From assembly GCA_020024595.1 (NCBI GenBank), contig JAHHTO010000070.1:1-12544 (forward strand): DNA of 12,544 nucleotides, given 5' to 3'. Numbering within the stretch: the first letter of the stretch is position 1; each line of letters begins with the position of its first letter. Under the pieces are notes generated by a model, which was not told the origin of the DNA, searched no databases, and saw only the letters and a program-made list of their open reading frames with translations. This DNA comes from Schaedlerella sp. (lineage in GTDB: Bacteria; Bacillota; Clostridia; Lachnospirales; Lachnospiraceae). The position numbers and the translations under genes were made by a program. Of the stretch, positions 6,557-12,544 are shown piece by piece.

Positions 6557-7009
6557 ATGTCTTTTTTAAGTGCTTTTGATATCAGTGCATCTGGTCTGAC
6601 TGCACAGAGACAGAGACTGGATGTGGCAGCTGAAAATATTGCGAATGCAAATACAACCAGAACAGAAAGCGGAGGACCATATCGCCGTAAAATTGTTTCT
6701 CTGGAAGAAAAACCGAACACTGCGGGAACATTTCTTATGGAACTTCGCAGTCGTTTTAGCGAGGGCGGGATGCCGTCTAAAGGCGGCGTGCGTGTGTCGG
6801 CGATCACAGAAGACCAGAGAGATCTGCAGCCGGTGTACAGACCAGAACATCCGGATGCAAATGAAAATGGGTATGTTATGATGCCCAATGTAGACCTTGT
6901 GAAAGAAACTGTCGATGGAATGGCGGCAACAAGGTCTTATGAAGCGAATATCACGGCTTTTAATGCGATTAAGTTGATGGCTCAAAAAGCATTGGAAATC
7001 GGGAAATAG
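6557..7009 (+). CDS. flgC: FlgC, flagellar proximal rod protein
   Basis: FlgC is a proximal rod subunit, exported through the flagellar gate. The 150-residue protein carries the rod signature LDVAAENIANANTTRTESGG (residues ~22-41), the FlgC-specific GPYRRKIV, the YRPEHPDANENGYVMMPNVD block (near 94-113) and the C-terminal YEANITAFNAIKLMAQKALE helix. This is the whole family length, with no break. The odd point is location: flgC normally lies in flgB-flgC-fliE at the operon start, not between cheY and fliY. Either this is a second copy or the gene has moved; the window cannot tell. A GAGAGGT site lies 6 bases upstream, and the stop overlaps the AGGAGG of fliY. Start and product are secure. Confidence 0.95.
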   Translation: MSFLSAFDISASGLTAQRQRLDVAAENIANANTTRTESGGPYRRKIVSLEEKPNTAGTFLMELRSRFSEGGMPSKGGVRVSAITEDQRDLQPVYRPEHPDANENGYVMMPNVDLVKETVDGMAATRSYEANITAFNAIKLMAQKALEIGK

Positions 7010-7026
7010 GAGGATAAAAGGGCAGT

Positions 7027-8268
7027 ATGGGTTCTAATAATTTGTGTGATTTGGAGATAGACGCCATAGGCGAAATCCTGAATATCAGTCTGGGAGCATC
7101 TGCTACTGCAGTTTCCACAATGCTTAATACCAGGGTAGATATTACCACTCCTGTCGTAGATGTTGTCCGAAGAGACGAATTCAAAATGGACAGAGTGGAG
7201 CCTGCAGTAGGGGTCGAGATTACATATATATCAGGGCTGGAAGGAAGCAATATTATGCTTTTGAAACGGCATGATGTAAAAGTGATCGTGGAAATGCTCA
7301 TGGGAATGACCATGACGGATGAAGAATTTGAGCTAAATGAGATGAATATCAGTGCAGTATGTGAGGTCATGAATCAGATGATGGGTGCATCTTCTACTGC
7401 ATTATCAGAATTCTTGGGGAGAATGGTGAATATATCGACCCCGATTTCTTTTGAAGTGAAAAATGAAAAGGAATTTCTGGACAAATATTTTGCCGAGGAT
7501 GAGCCACAGGTTGTGGTTGGATTTTCACTGAAAATTGCGGACAAACTGGAAAGTGAATTCTTTAATGTTATGCCGATCAGTCTGGCAAAGAGTCTTGTAC
7601 AGGGCTTTCTTCCGGATGATGCCGTGGCACAGGCAGCTGCGAAAGAATCAGAGAAAAAGGAGACTGTGGCAGCAGAGAGCAGCAATGACAACGCTGCATC
7701 ATCAGGACAGAGTCTTTCTCAGGAAGAGATTGAACGGATGTTGAGTGGAGGAATGGATTCTGCAGCAGAACCGGCTCCGTCGGCACCTGCAGCAGCGACA
7801 CCGGAGGCTCAACCGGTTATGCCACAGATGCAACAAATGCCACAGCAGGCGCAAGATATGTCCATGATGCAGATGCAGATGCAGATGATGCAGCAGATGA
7901 TGCAGATGATGGAAGAGAAGCAGAAAGCGCCGGAGCCGAAGATCGTGAATGTGCAGCCGGCTGCACGTCCAAACCTGAGCAAGGGCAATACGCAGATTCT
8001 TCAGGAAGAGCAGGAAGAGAATATGGAACTGATCATGGGAGTTCCATTGGAGATTTCTGTGGAGATCGGAAGAACCAAAAAGCTTGTAAAAGATATCTTG
8101 GACTTTACAAAGGGATCTCTCGTTGTACTGGACAAGCTGGCAGGGGAACAGGTTGATTTATTTGTAAATGGACAATGTATCGCGAAGGGTGATGTTGTTG
8201 TCGTGGAGGATAATTTCGGAATCAGGATCACAGAGATCATGAAAATGAATTTACCGACACTGGAATAG
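7027..8268 (+). CDS. fliY: FliY, motor switch protein with two CheC phosphatase sites and FliN domain
   Basis: FliY is the C-ring component of many Gram-positive bacteria that also removes phosphate from CheY-P. Residues 1-~200 form a CheC-like double domain with both active sites intact: Asp12-x3-Glu16-x2-Asn19-x22-Pro42 and Ser109-x3-Glu113-x2-Asn116-x22-Pro139. A linker rich in Ala/Pro and then Met/Gln (about 205-325) follows. Inside it, at residues 230-242, lies LSQEEIERMLSGG, closely like the CheY-binding N-terminus of FliM; in B. subtilis FliY that motif is at the N-terminus. The FliN/SpoA domain spans about 333-410 (MGVPLEISVEIG...GDVVVVEDNFGIRITEI). The best SD (AGGAGG, 7008-7013) is 13 bases from the ATG, but an in-frame stop at 7015 rules out any much earlier start. 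Confidence 0.96.
   Translation: MGSNNLCDLEIDAIGEILNISLGASATAVSTMLNTRVDITTPVVDVVRRDEFKMDRVEPAVGVEITYISGLEGSNIMLLKRHDVKVIVEMLMGMTMTDEEFELNEMNISAVCEVMNQMMGASSTALSEFLGRMVNISTPISFEVKNEKEFLDKYFAEDEPQVVVGFSLKIADKLESEFFNVMPISLAKSLVQGFLPDDAVAQAAAKESEKKETVAAESSNDNAASSGQSLSQEEIERMLSGGMDSAAEPAPSAPAAATPEAQPVMPQMQQMPQQAQDMSMMQMQMQMMQQMMQMMEEKQKAPEPKIVNVQPAARPNLSKGNTQILQEEQEENMELIMGVPLEISVEIGRTKKLVKDILDFTKGSLVVLDKLAGEQVDLFVNGQCIAKGDVVVVEDNFGIRITEIMKMNLPTLE
7864..7911 (+). repeat. In-frame ATG/CAG tandem repeat within fliY
   Basis: Sixteen codons of only ATG and CAG, largely as repeats of CAGATG or ATGATG, encode an uninterrupted Met/Gln stretch in the FliY linker. Because the units are multiples of three, copy-number change would alter linker length without a frameshift. 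Confidence 0.8.
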
Positions 8269-8291
8269 GCAACAAGGAAGAAAGGAAAGCT

Positions 8292-8636
8292 ATGTGGAAT
8301 GTGATTGTGACTTTTGCGGCAGTTGTTCTCATTATTTATCTGAGTTATGTTTGCAGTAAATACGTTGGGAGAGGAATGAACCGAAACGGGAATTCTCATT
8401 ATATGCGGATGATCGATCGCTTGGCAGTTGGACAGGATCGATCACTTGCTGTTGTGCAGGTGGGGGAGAAATATCTGCTGGTCGGAGTCACACCGGAACA
8501 GGTAAATCTGCTCAAAGAGTTAAGCGAAGAAGATTTGATCTCATTCAATTCGGATGTGGGGAACGGTGCTGTGAAAACATCGGAGTTTAAGGAACTTATG
8601 TCGAAATTGGGAAGGATGACAAAAAAAGAGAGGTAA
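8292..8636 (+). CDS. fliO: FliO, flagellar export apparatus assembly protein
   Basis: FliO (FliZ in some Bacillus annotations) is a small bitopic membrane protein that helps the FliP ring assemble. One membrane helix is visible at about residues 3-22 (VIVTFAAVVLIIYLSYVCS), followed by a basic cytoplasmic domain. That domain has the family pattern MRMIDRLAVGQDRSLAVVQV and YLLVGVTPEQVNLLKEL, in which 'l..v..g.kyllvGvt...i.lL' is characteristic. At 114 residues it lacks the long extracytoplasmic N-terminal part of B. subtilis FliZ and is like the short form. It follows fliY by 23 bases and precedes fliP by 6. Sequence conservation in FliO is low, so position immediately before fliPQR strengthens the call. 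Confidence 0.92.
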   Translation: MWNVIVTFAAVVLIIYLSYVCSKYVGRGMNRNGNSHYMRMIDRLAVGQDRSLAVVQVGEKYLLVGVTPEQVNLLKELSEEDLISFNSDVGNGAVKTSEFKELMSKLGRMTKKER

Positions 8637-8642
8637 AGGAAG

Positions 8643-9305
8643 ATGTATGATTCATTGATCAATGTGAATGGAGGGCAAGTCCCTACATTGGAAATATTAT
8701 TGATGCTGACGATTGTGGCACTTTTACCCTCCTTTGTCATCATGACAACTTCTTTTACAAGGACGGTCATCGTGCTATCCTTTTTGAGAAATGCGTTGGG
8801 GATCCAGCAGACTCCGCCCAATATGGTGCTTGTGGGACTTGCGTTATTTCTGACATTATTTATTATGGATCCGGTGATTCAGGACATCAATACGAATGCG
8901 TATACTCCGTATAAGAATCAGGAGATTACGCAGGAAGAAGCACTGAAACGGGCACAGGTTCCATTGAAAGGATTTATGCTCAAACAGACAGAGAAGAATT
9001 CCTTGAAGCTGTATATGGATATGGCAGATGTGGAGTTGGCAGAAGATGAAACAACACAGGATCTTTCGATGTCCGTTATCGTTCCGGCTTTTATGACAAG
9101 CGAGCTGAAGCGGGCTTTTATCGCAGGATTCCTATTATATATTCCATTCCTGCTGATTGATATCATTGTTTCTAGTACGCTGATGTCAATGGGAATGATC
9201 ATGCTTCCACCGGCAATGATTTCATTGCCGTTTAAATTGCTTTTGTTTATTACAGTAGATGGTTGGAATTTATTGTTCTCTACAATTGTGAAGAGCTTTC
9301 GATGA
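8643..9305 (+). CDS. fliP: FliP, flagellar export gate protein
   Basis: FliP forms the pentameric core of the FliPQR export channel. Membrane segments are visible near residues 18-37, 60-77, 158-180 and 185-207. The conserved core has FTRTVIVLSFLRNALGIQQT followed by PPNMVLVGLALFLT (about 40-73), and the C-terminal signature includes VPAFMTSELKRAFIAGFLLY, then PFLLIDIIVSS and GMIMLPPAMISLPFKLLLF. Length is 220 residues, like the Bacillus protein and shorter than the enterobacterial form, which has a cleaved signal peptide; none is seen here. The GAGAGGT SD overlaps the fliO stop, so the two are probably translationally coupled. fliQ starts 18 bases after the stop. Confidence 0.97.
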   Translation: MYDSLINVNGGQVPTLEILLMLTIVALLPSFVIMTTSFTRTVIVLSFLRNALGIQQTPPNMVLVGLALFLTLFIMDPVIQDINTNAYTPYKNQEITQEEALKRAQVPLKGFMLKQTEKNSLKLYMDMADVELAEDETTQDLSMSVIVPAFMTSELKRAFIAGFLLYIPFLLIDIIVSSTLMSMGMIMLPPAMISLPFKLLLFITVDGWNLLFSTIVKSFR

Positions 9306-9322
9306 AGGGAAGGACGTTATAG

Positions 9323-9583
9323 ATGACCAATGGAGAAGTCTTAGACTTGATGTATCAGGTATTTGTACTATCGGTTCAGCTCGGTGGTCCCATTTTGGTG
9401 ATCAGTATGCTTGTTGGAGTGATCATTTCCATTATTCAGGCTGCAACGCAGATTCATGAACAGACGATCACGTTTGTTCCGAAACTGTTGGTGATCGGTT
9501 TGATCTTGGTGTTTACGGGTGGAACAATGTTGCAGACGCTTCAGGATTTTACCGTACAGATTTTCCGGATGATACAGGGATAA
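9323..9583 (+). CDS. fliQ: FliQ, flagellar export gate protein
   Basis: FliQ is a small export gate subunit that wraps around the FliP-FliR ring. It is 86 residues, the usual size, with two hydrophobic hairpin helices at about 15-40 and 50-75. Family features are visible: a polar N-terminus (NGEVLDLMYQ), GGPILVISMLVGVIISIIQA, then the conserved ATQIHEQTITFVPKLL turn ('Q-E-x-T-L-x-F-x-P-K'). AAGGA lies 8 bases upstream of the ATG. It sits between fliP and fliR as in nearly all flagellar systems. Confidence 0.97.
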   Translation: MTNGEVLDLMYQVFVLSVQLGGPILVISMLVGVIISIIQAATQIHEQTITFVPKLLVIGLILVFTGGTMLQTLQDFTVQIFRMIQG

Positions 9584-9605
9584 AAAATCAGTAAGGAGAT
9601 AGAAC

Positions 9606-10373
9606 ATGCTGTTTGATAGCACCGCGCAGCTGACATTGTTTTCACTGATCTTGATGAGAATGTCAGGGTTTATATTGCTGAATCCAATACTTGGCAGAAG
9701 AAACATACCGGCAATCGTAAAAGCGGGATTTATATTTGTTTTAACAACAGCACTTTATTCGTTTTCGTCAGGAACAGCGTTTGATATCGCAAGTCCGGTG
9801 GAATATGGATTTCTGCTTCTTAAGGAGTTTGCGGTAGGTTATGTGATTGGGTATGTAACGGAATTATTTTTCTTTGTCATTACATATGCCGGCTATATTA
9901 TGGACTTTCAGATGGGATTGTCGATGTCAACCGTATATGACCCGCAGAGCAATGCACAGCTTCCAATTACAGGAAGTCTGCTGCAGGCGTTTTATGTATT
10001 GTTGTTTTTTGCGGTGGATGGACATCTGGCGCTGATGAAGATTCTGCTGACATCGGCAGAAGTTGTACCTTATGGAGGCATCCTCATTACGCAGGGGCTG
10101 GCGGTCAGAATGATCGATTTATTTGTGGAATGTGCCATCATGGGAGTGAAGTTTTCATTTCCGATTCTGGCAGCAGAATTTCTTATAGAAATCGGTGCGG
10201 GACTTCTAAATAAGATTGTACCGCAGATTAATATATTTGTGATCAATATTCAATTGAAAGTAATCGTAGGACTTGCCTTACTGATTTTTTTGGTATCTCC
10301 GATCGGAGAGTTTCTTTCCAATCTAATCACGGTGATGATTCACTCTATACAGGAGGTCCTTACGTTTCTATAA
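9606..10373 (+). CDS. fliR: FliR, flagellar export gate protein
   Basis: FliR completes the FliPQR channel and contacts FlhB. The 255-residue protein is strongly hydrophobic, with about six membrane segments. Recognisable family elements are LILMRMSGFILLNPILGRRN near the N-terminus, LKEFAVGYVIGYV (about 76-88), MDFQMGLSMSTVYDPQSN (about 100-117) and the C-terminal NIFVINIQLKVIVGLALL (about 209-226). AAGGAGAT precedes the ATG at good spacing. FliR and FlhB are separate genes here, unlike the fused FliR-FlhB of some clostridia. The stop is followed by a 38-base gap holding a hairpin-embedded SD for flhB. Confidence 0.96.
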   Translation: MLFDSTAQLTLFSLILMRMSGFILLNPILGRRNIPAIVKAGFIFVLTTALYSFSSGTAFDIASPVEYGFLLLKEFAVGYVIGYVTELFFFVITYAGYIMDFQMGLSMSTVYDPQSNAQLPITGSLLQAFYVLLFFAVDGHLALMKILLTSAEVVPYGGILITQGLAVRMIDLFVECAIMGVKFSFPILAAEFLIEIGAGLLNKIVPQINIFVINIQLKVIVGLALLIFLVSPIGEFLSNLITVMIHSIQEVLTFL

Positions 10374-10378
10374 ATAGG

Positions 10379-10405
10379 TCACTTTCAGGGAGGAAAGCGA
10401 AGTGA
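10379..10405 (+). promoter_or_regulatory. Hairpin presenting the flhB Shine-Dalgarno in its loop
   Basis: TCACTT (10379-10384) pairs with AAGTGA (10400-10405), and the 15-base loop contains AGGGAGG (10387-10393). This best SD is 18 bases from the flhB ATG, much farther than the usual 5-9. An in-frame TGA at 10403 excludes an earlier flhB start. The short stem is suggestive only. Confidence 0.4.
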
Positions 10406-10411
10406 GAACAA

Positions 10412-11476
10412 ATGGCAGATGATTCAAAAACCGAAAAAGCCACACCCAAGAAGCGGCGTGATGAAAGGAAAGAAGGTCATGTCTTTTCCAGTAAAGATGT
10501 GATTGCCGTCGCGTCGCTGCTTGGAACGTTTTATGGTTTAAAGTTTTTGTTCCCAACGATATACAGGGAAGTCAGAGAAAATATGATCTATTATCTGAAC
10601 AATGCCCTTTTCATAGATGAGTTGTCGATCCCACAACTGAGGGCAATCGGGACAGATGCAGTAAGGGTGCTTGCGGAGGGGATTTTTCCGTTGGGATTTA
10701 TTGCGATTGCAGTGGCAATCGTGGCGACAGGAGTTCAGACGAGATTTATATTTACAGCCAAGTCTGCAAGGTTTAAACTGAGCAACTTAAGTATCATCAA
10801 GGGAATCAAGAATTTGTTTTCCATGAAAAATGTCGTAGAATTACTGAAAGGGATTCTGAAAATTACAATTCTTTGTATCGTGATGTATCAAGTGCTGAAA
10901 AAGGACATGTGGAACATTGCAAGAATGATGGACATGAACCTGATGGCAGCATCGGTATATACATTGGAGATGGTAATGTCCATGATCTTAAAAATTGGAA
11001 TGATTTTCGTTGCCATCGCCGGATTTGATTACTTCTATCAGAGATGGGAGTATGAAAAGCAAATCAGAATGTCTAAGCAGGAACTGAAGGAAGAGTACAA
11101 GCAGACAGAAGGAAATCCTGAGATCAAAGGAAAAATCAGGAATCTGCAGCGAAGCCGTGCAAGGAACAGAATGATGCAGGCTGTTCCGGATGCGGACGTG
11201 ATCATCCGTAACCCGACGCATTTTGCGGTTGCTTTGAAATATGACATTCATGAGAACAATGCACCGATTCTGGTTGCAAAAGGTCAGGATTTGCTTGCCT
11301 TAAAGATTGTGGAGATCGGAGAGGCAAATGGGGTTACGATTATCGAGAACAAGCCGCTGGCGAGAGGAATTTATGCATCAACTATGCTAGACTGTGAAAT
11401 TCCTGCAGAATATTACGGAGTCGTGGCAGAAATCCTCGTACAGGTCTTCCGAAAGAATAATAAGAGTCTGGAGTAA
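10412..11476 (+). CDS. flhB: FlhB, flagellar export gate and substrate-specificity switch protein
   Basis: FlhB controls the change from rod/hook to filament export. The N-terminus has the typical basic TEKATPKKRRDERKEGHV (residues 6-23). Four membrane segments follow at about 30-47, 85-107, 135-160 and 185-207, then a long charged linker helix (KQEL...YKQTEGNPEIKGKIR). The self-cleavage motif NPTH is present at Asn267-His270 in IIRNPTHFAVALKYD. The C-terminal subdomain carries NKPLARGIY and IPAEYYGVVAEILVQVFR, which are usual for the family. Length is 354 residues, complete. A weak GTGAG lies close to the ATG; the strong AGGGAGG is 18 bases away within a possible hairpin. The stop is 2 bases before the flhA ATG, and flhA's SD lies inside the flhB end, so these genes are probably coupled. 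Confidence 0.97.
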   Translation: MADDSKTEKATPKKRRDERKEGHVFSSKDVIAVASLLGTFYGLKFLFPTIYREVRENMIYYLNNALFIDELSIPQLRAIGTDAVRVLAEGIFPLGFIAIAVAIVATGVQTRFIFTAKSARFKLSNLSIIKGIKNLFSMKNVVELLKGILKITILCIVMYQVLKKDMWNIARMMDMNLMAASVYTLEMVMSMILKIGMIFVAIAGFDYFYQRWEYEKQIRMSKQELKEEYKQTEGNPEIKGKIRNLQRSRARNRMMQAVPDADVIIRNPTHFAVALKYDIHENNAPILVAKGQDLLALKIVEIGEANGVTIIENKPLARGIYASTMLDCEIPAEYYGVVAEILVQVFRKNNKSLE

Positions 11477-11478
11477 AC

Positions 11479-12544
11479 ATGAAGAAAATACTGAATAATG
11501 CAGTAGCGATCATAGTCGTGATGATCGTGCTGCTGCTAATCATTCCATTAAATCCATTTATATTGGATGTTATGATAATTTTGAATATTTCCATCTCTTT
11601 GATTATTCTGCTGATAAGTATGAATATTAAAGAACCTTTGGAATTCTCTATCTTTCCGTCCATGCTTCTGATCACAACTCTGTTCCGTATCGGAATTAAT
11701 ATTTCTTCTACCAGAAATATTCTGGGTAATCAGGGAATATCAGGCGCTGTGATTCAGGCGATGGGTGATTTTGTACTACAGGGAAATGTGGTTGTTGGAT
11801 TTATCATTTTCTTTATTATTGTATTAGTACAGTTTATTGTAATCACCAAGGGTGCGGAGCGAGTTGCGGAAGTAGCTGCCCGTTTTACCTTGGATGCGAT
11901 GCCCGGTAAGCAGATGGCAATTGATGCGGATTTAAGTACCGGATTGATTGATGAACAGCAGGCAAGAGAACGTCGGTATAAAATTCAAAAAGAAGCGGAT
12001 TTCTATGGAGCCATGGATGGTGCTACCAAGATTGTAAAGGGAGATGCTGTAATGTCTCTGATTATTACAGCAGTCAACTTCCTTGGCGGTATGATCATTG
12101 GTGTCGTACAGTCCGGTATGGAATTCTCGGAAGTCCTTTCGGTCTATTCTATTGCAACTGTTGGTGACGGTCTGGTATCTCAGATTCCGGCGCTTCTGAT
12201 TTCAACGGCAACCGGTATGGTGGTGACAAGAGCGGTATCGGAAGGCAGCTTGAATGAGGATGCCTCCAAGCAGTTTACCGCACAGCCAAAGGCGATCATG
12301 ATCACCGGTGCGACACTTGCAATTATGCTTGTGATCCCGGGGATGCCAAAGATACAGCTGGGTGCGATTTCTCTGCTTTTGATGCTGGGCGGATATCAGT
12401 TGATGAAGCGGATGGAAGGCAACGCAGCTGCATCAGTCAAGGCTGCCGAAATGGAAGAGGCGATGCAGGAGCAGCAACAGTCTGTTTCTGAAGAGGAAAG
12501 ATTTAAAGATATCAACAATGTCTACGAACTGATTAATGTAGAAC
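11479..12544 (+). CDS. flhA: FlhA, flagellar export gate protein (3' end outside window)
   Basis: The frame from the ATG at 11479 stays open to the last base (about 355 residues), so this is the 5' half of flhA. FlhA forms the nonameric export ring that couples the proton motive force to secretion and docks export chaperones. The membrane part is visible, with hydrophobic segments near 7-24, 28-45, 101-121, 195-215 and 270-300. The FHIPEP family signature is clear: ERVAEVAARFTLDAMPGKQM followed by AIDADL (about residues 131-156). DFYGAMDGATKIVKGDA (about 174-190) and LVSQIPALLISTATGMVVTR (about 234-253) are also typical. The cytoplasmic domain has just begun at the window end (EEERFKDINNVYELINV). 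GGAG at 11470-11473, inside the end of flhB, is 5 bases from the ATG. Confidence 0.97.
   Translation, partial: MKKILNNAVAIIVVMIVLLLIIPLNPFILDVMIILNISISLIILLISMNIKEPLEFSIFPSMLLITTLFRIGINISSTRNILGNQGISGAVIQAMGDFVLQGNVVVGFIIFFIIVLVQFIVITKGAERVAEVAARFTLDAMPGKQMAIDADLSTGLIDEQQARERRYKIQKEADFYGAMDGATKIVKGDAVMSLIITAVNFLGGMIIGVVQSGMEFSEVLSVYSIATVGDGLVSQIPALLISTATGMVVTRAVSEGSLNEDASKQFTAQPKAIMITGATLAIMLVIPGMPKIQLGAISLLLMLGGYQLMKRMEGNAAASVKAAEMEEAMQEQQQSVSEEERFKDINNVYELINVE

Noticed and set aside
6566..6985. Long minus-strand open frame (139 codons) over flgC
   Set aside because: It lies entirely inside a canonical FlgC gene and has a Cys/His/Arg-rich composition typical of spurious antisense translation.
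8399..8821. Long minus-strand open frame (140 codons) across fliO/fliP
   Set aside because: It runs antisense to two clearly recognised genes, has no family resemblance or convincing ribosome site, and looks like a shadow of their codon bias.
8643..9305. FliP truncated at the N-terminus because it lacks a signal peptide
   Set aside because: The 220-residue length is like the Bacillus protein, and the GAGAGGT SD fits the start, so it appears complete.
10402..10422. GTG-started mini-ORF well spaced from the AGGGAGG upstream of flhB
   Set aside because: It has only six codons, overlaps the flhB start out of frame and has no meaningful peptide; kept only as context for the SD spacing.
1..12544. 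Mobile elements, CRISPR repeats, tRNA genes, or a novel defence or accessory system
   Set aside because: The window is a continuous set of flagellar genes with short gaps; no inverted terminal repeats, spaced repeats, tRNA-like folds or foreign-looking genes were seen.

Overview
This window is the middle of a large flagellar/chemotaxis operon. All recognisable genes lie on the + strand. Protein-coding sequence fills almost all of it, and the longest gene-free stretch is about 120 bases (3105-3227). The gene set and order (fliK-flgD-conserved small protein-flgE-flbD-motA-motB-fliM-cheY-...-fliY-fliO-fliP-fliQ-fliR-flhB-flhA), a FliY built from two CheC halves plus FliN, strong GGAGG-type ribosome binding sites and moderate GC point to a motile Gram-positive Clostridia member. 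A Lachnospiraceae relative (Roseburia/Agathobacter/Butyrivibrio type) is my best guess. That is inference from protein style and gene order; there is no rRNA or other taxonomic marker.

Layout. Positions 1-3104 hold hook-building genes: the 3' part of fliK (hook-length ruler), flgD (hook cap scaffold), a small conserved flagellar-operon protein of unknown function, and flgE (hook). After a GC-rich intergenic hairpin, 3228-5062 holds flbD/swrD and the stator genes motA and motB. Positions 5089-8268 hold the switch and signalling block: fliM, cheY, an unexpectedly placed flgC (proximal rod), and fliY. Positions 8292-12544 hold the export gate: fliO, fliP, fliQ, fliR, flhB and the 5' part of flhA, which runs off the end.

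How they work together. FliO/P/Q/R, FlhB and FlhA form the type III export gate that secretes rod, hook and filament subunits. FlgC, FlgD, FlgE and FliK are its substrates and control hook assembly. MotA/MotB power rotation. FliM/FliY form the C-ring that binds phosphorylated CheY. FliY also keeps both CheY-P phosphatase sites, so signal and signal removal sit next to each other in the operon.

I found no mobile element, CRISPR array, tRNA/rRNA or defence system. I do not think the window holds a wholly new system. The points worth a second look are local: an flgC between cheY and fliY, no fliL between motB and fliM, a FliM-like CheY-binding motif in the FliY linker rather than at its N-terminus, a MotB whose peptidoglycan-binding GHTD reads GHTT, a Met/Gln repeat in FliY, and several intercistronic hairpins, one of which presents the flhB Shine-Dalgarno in its loop.
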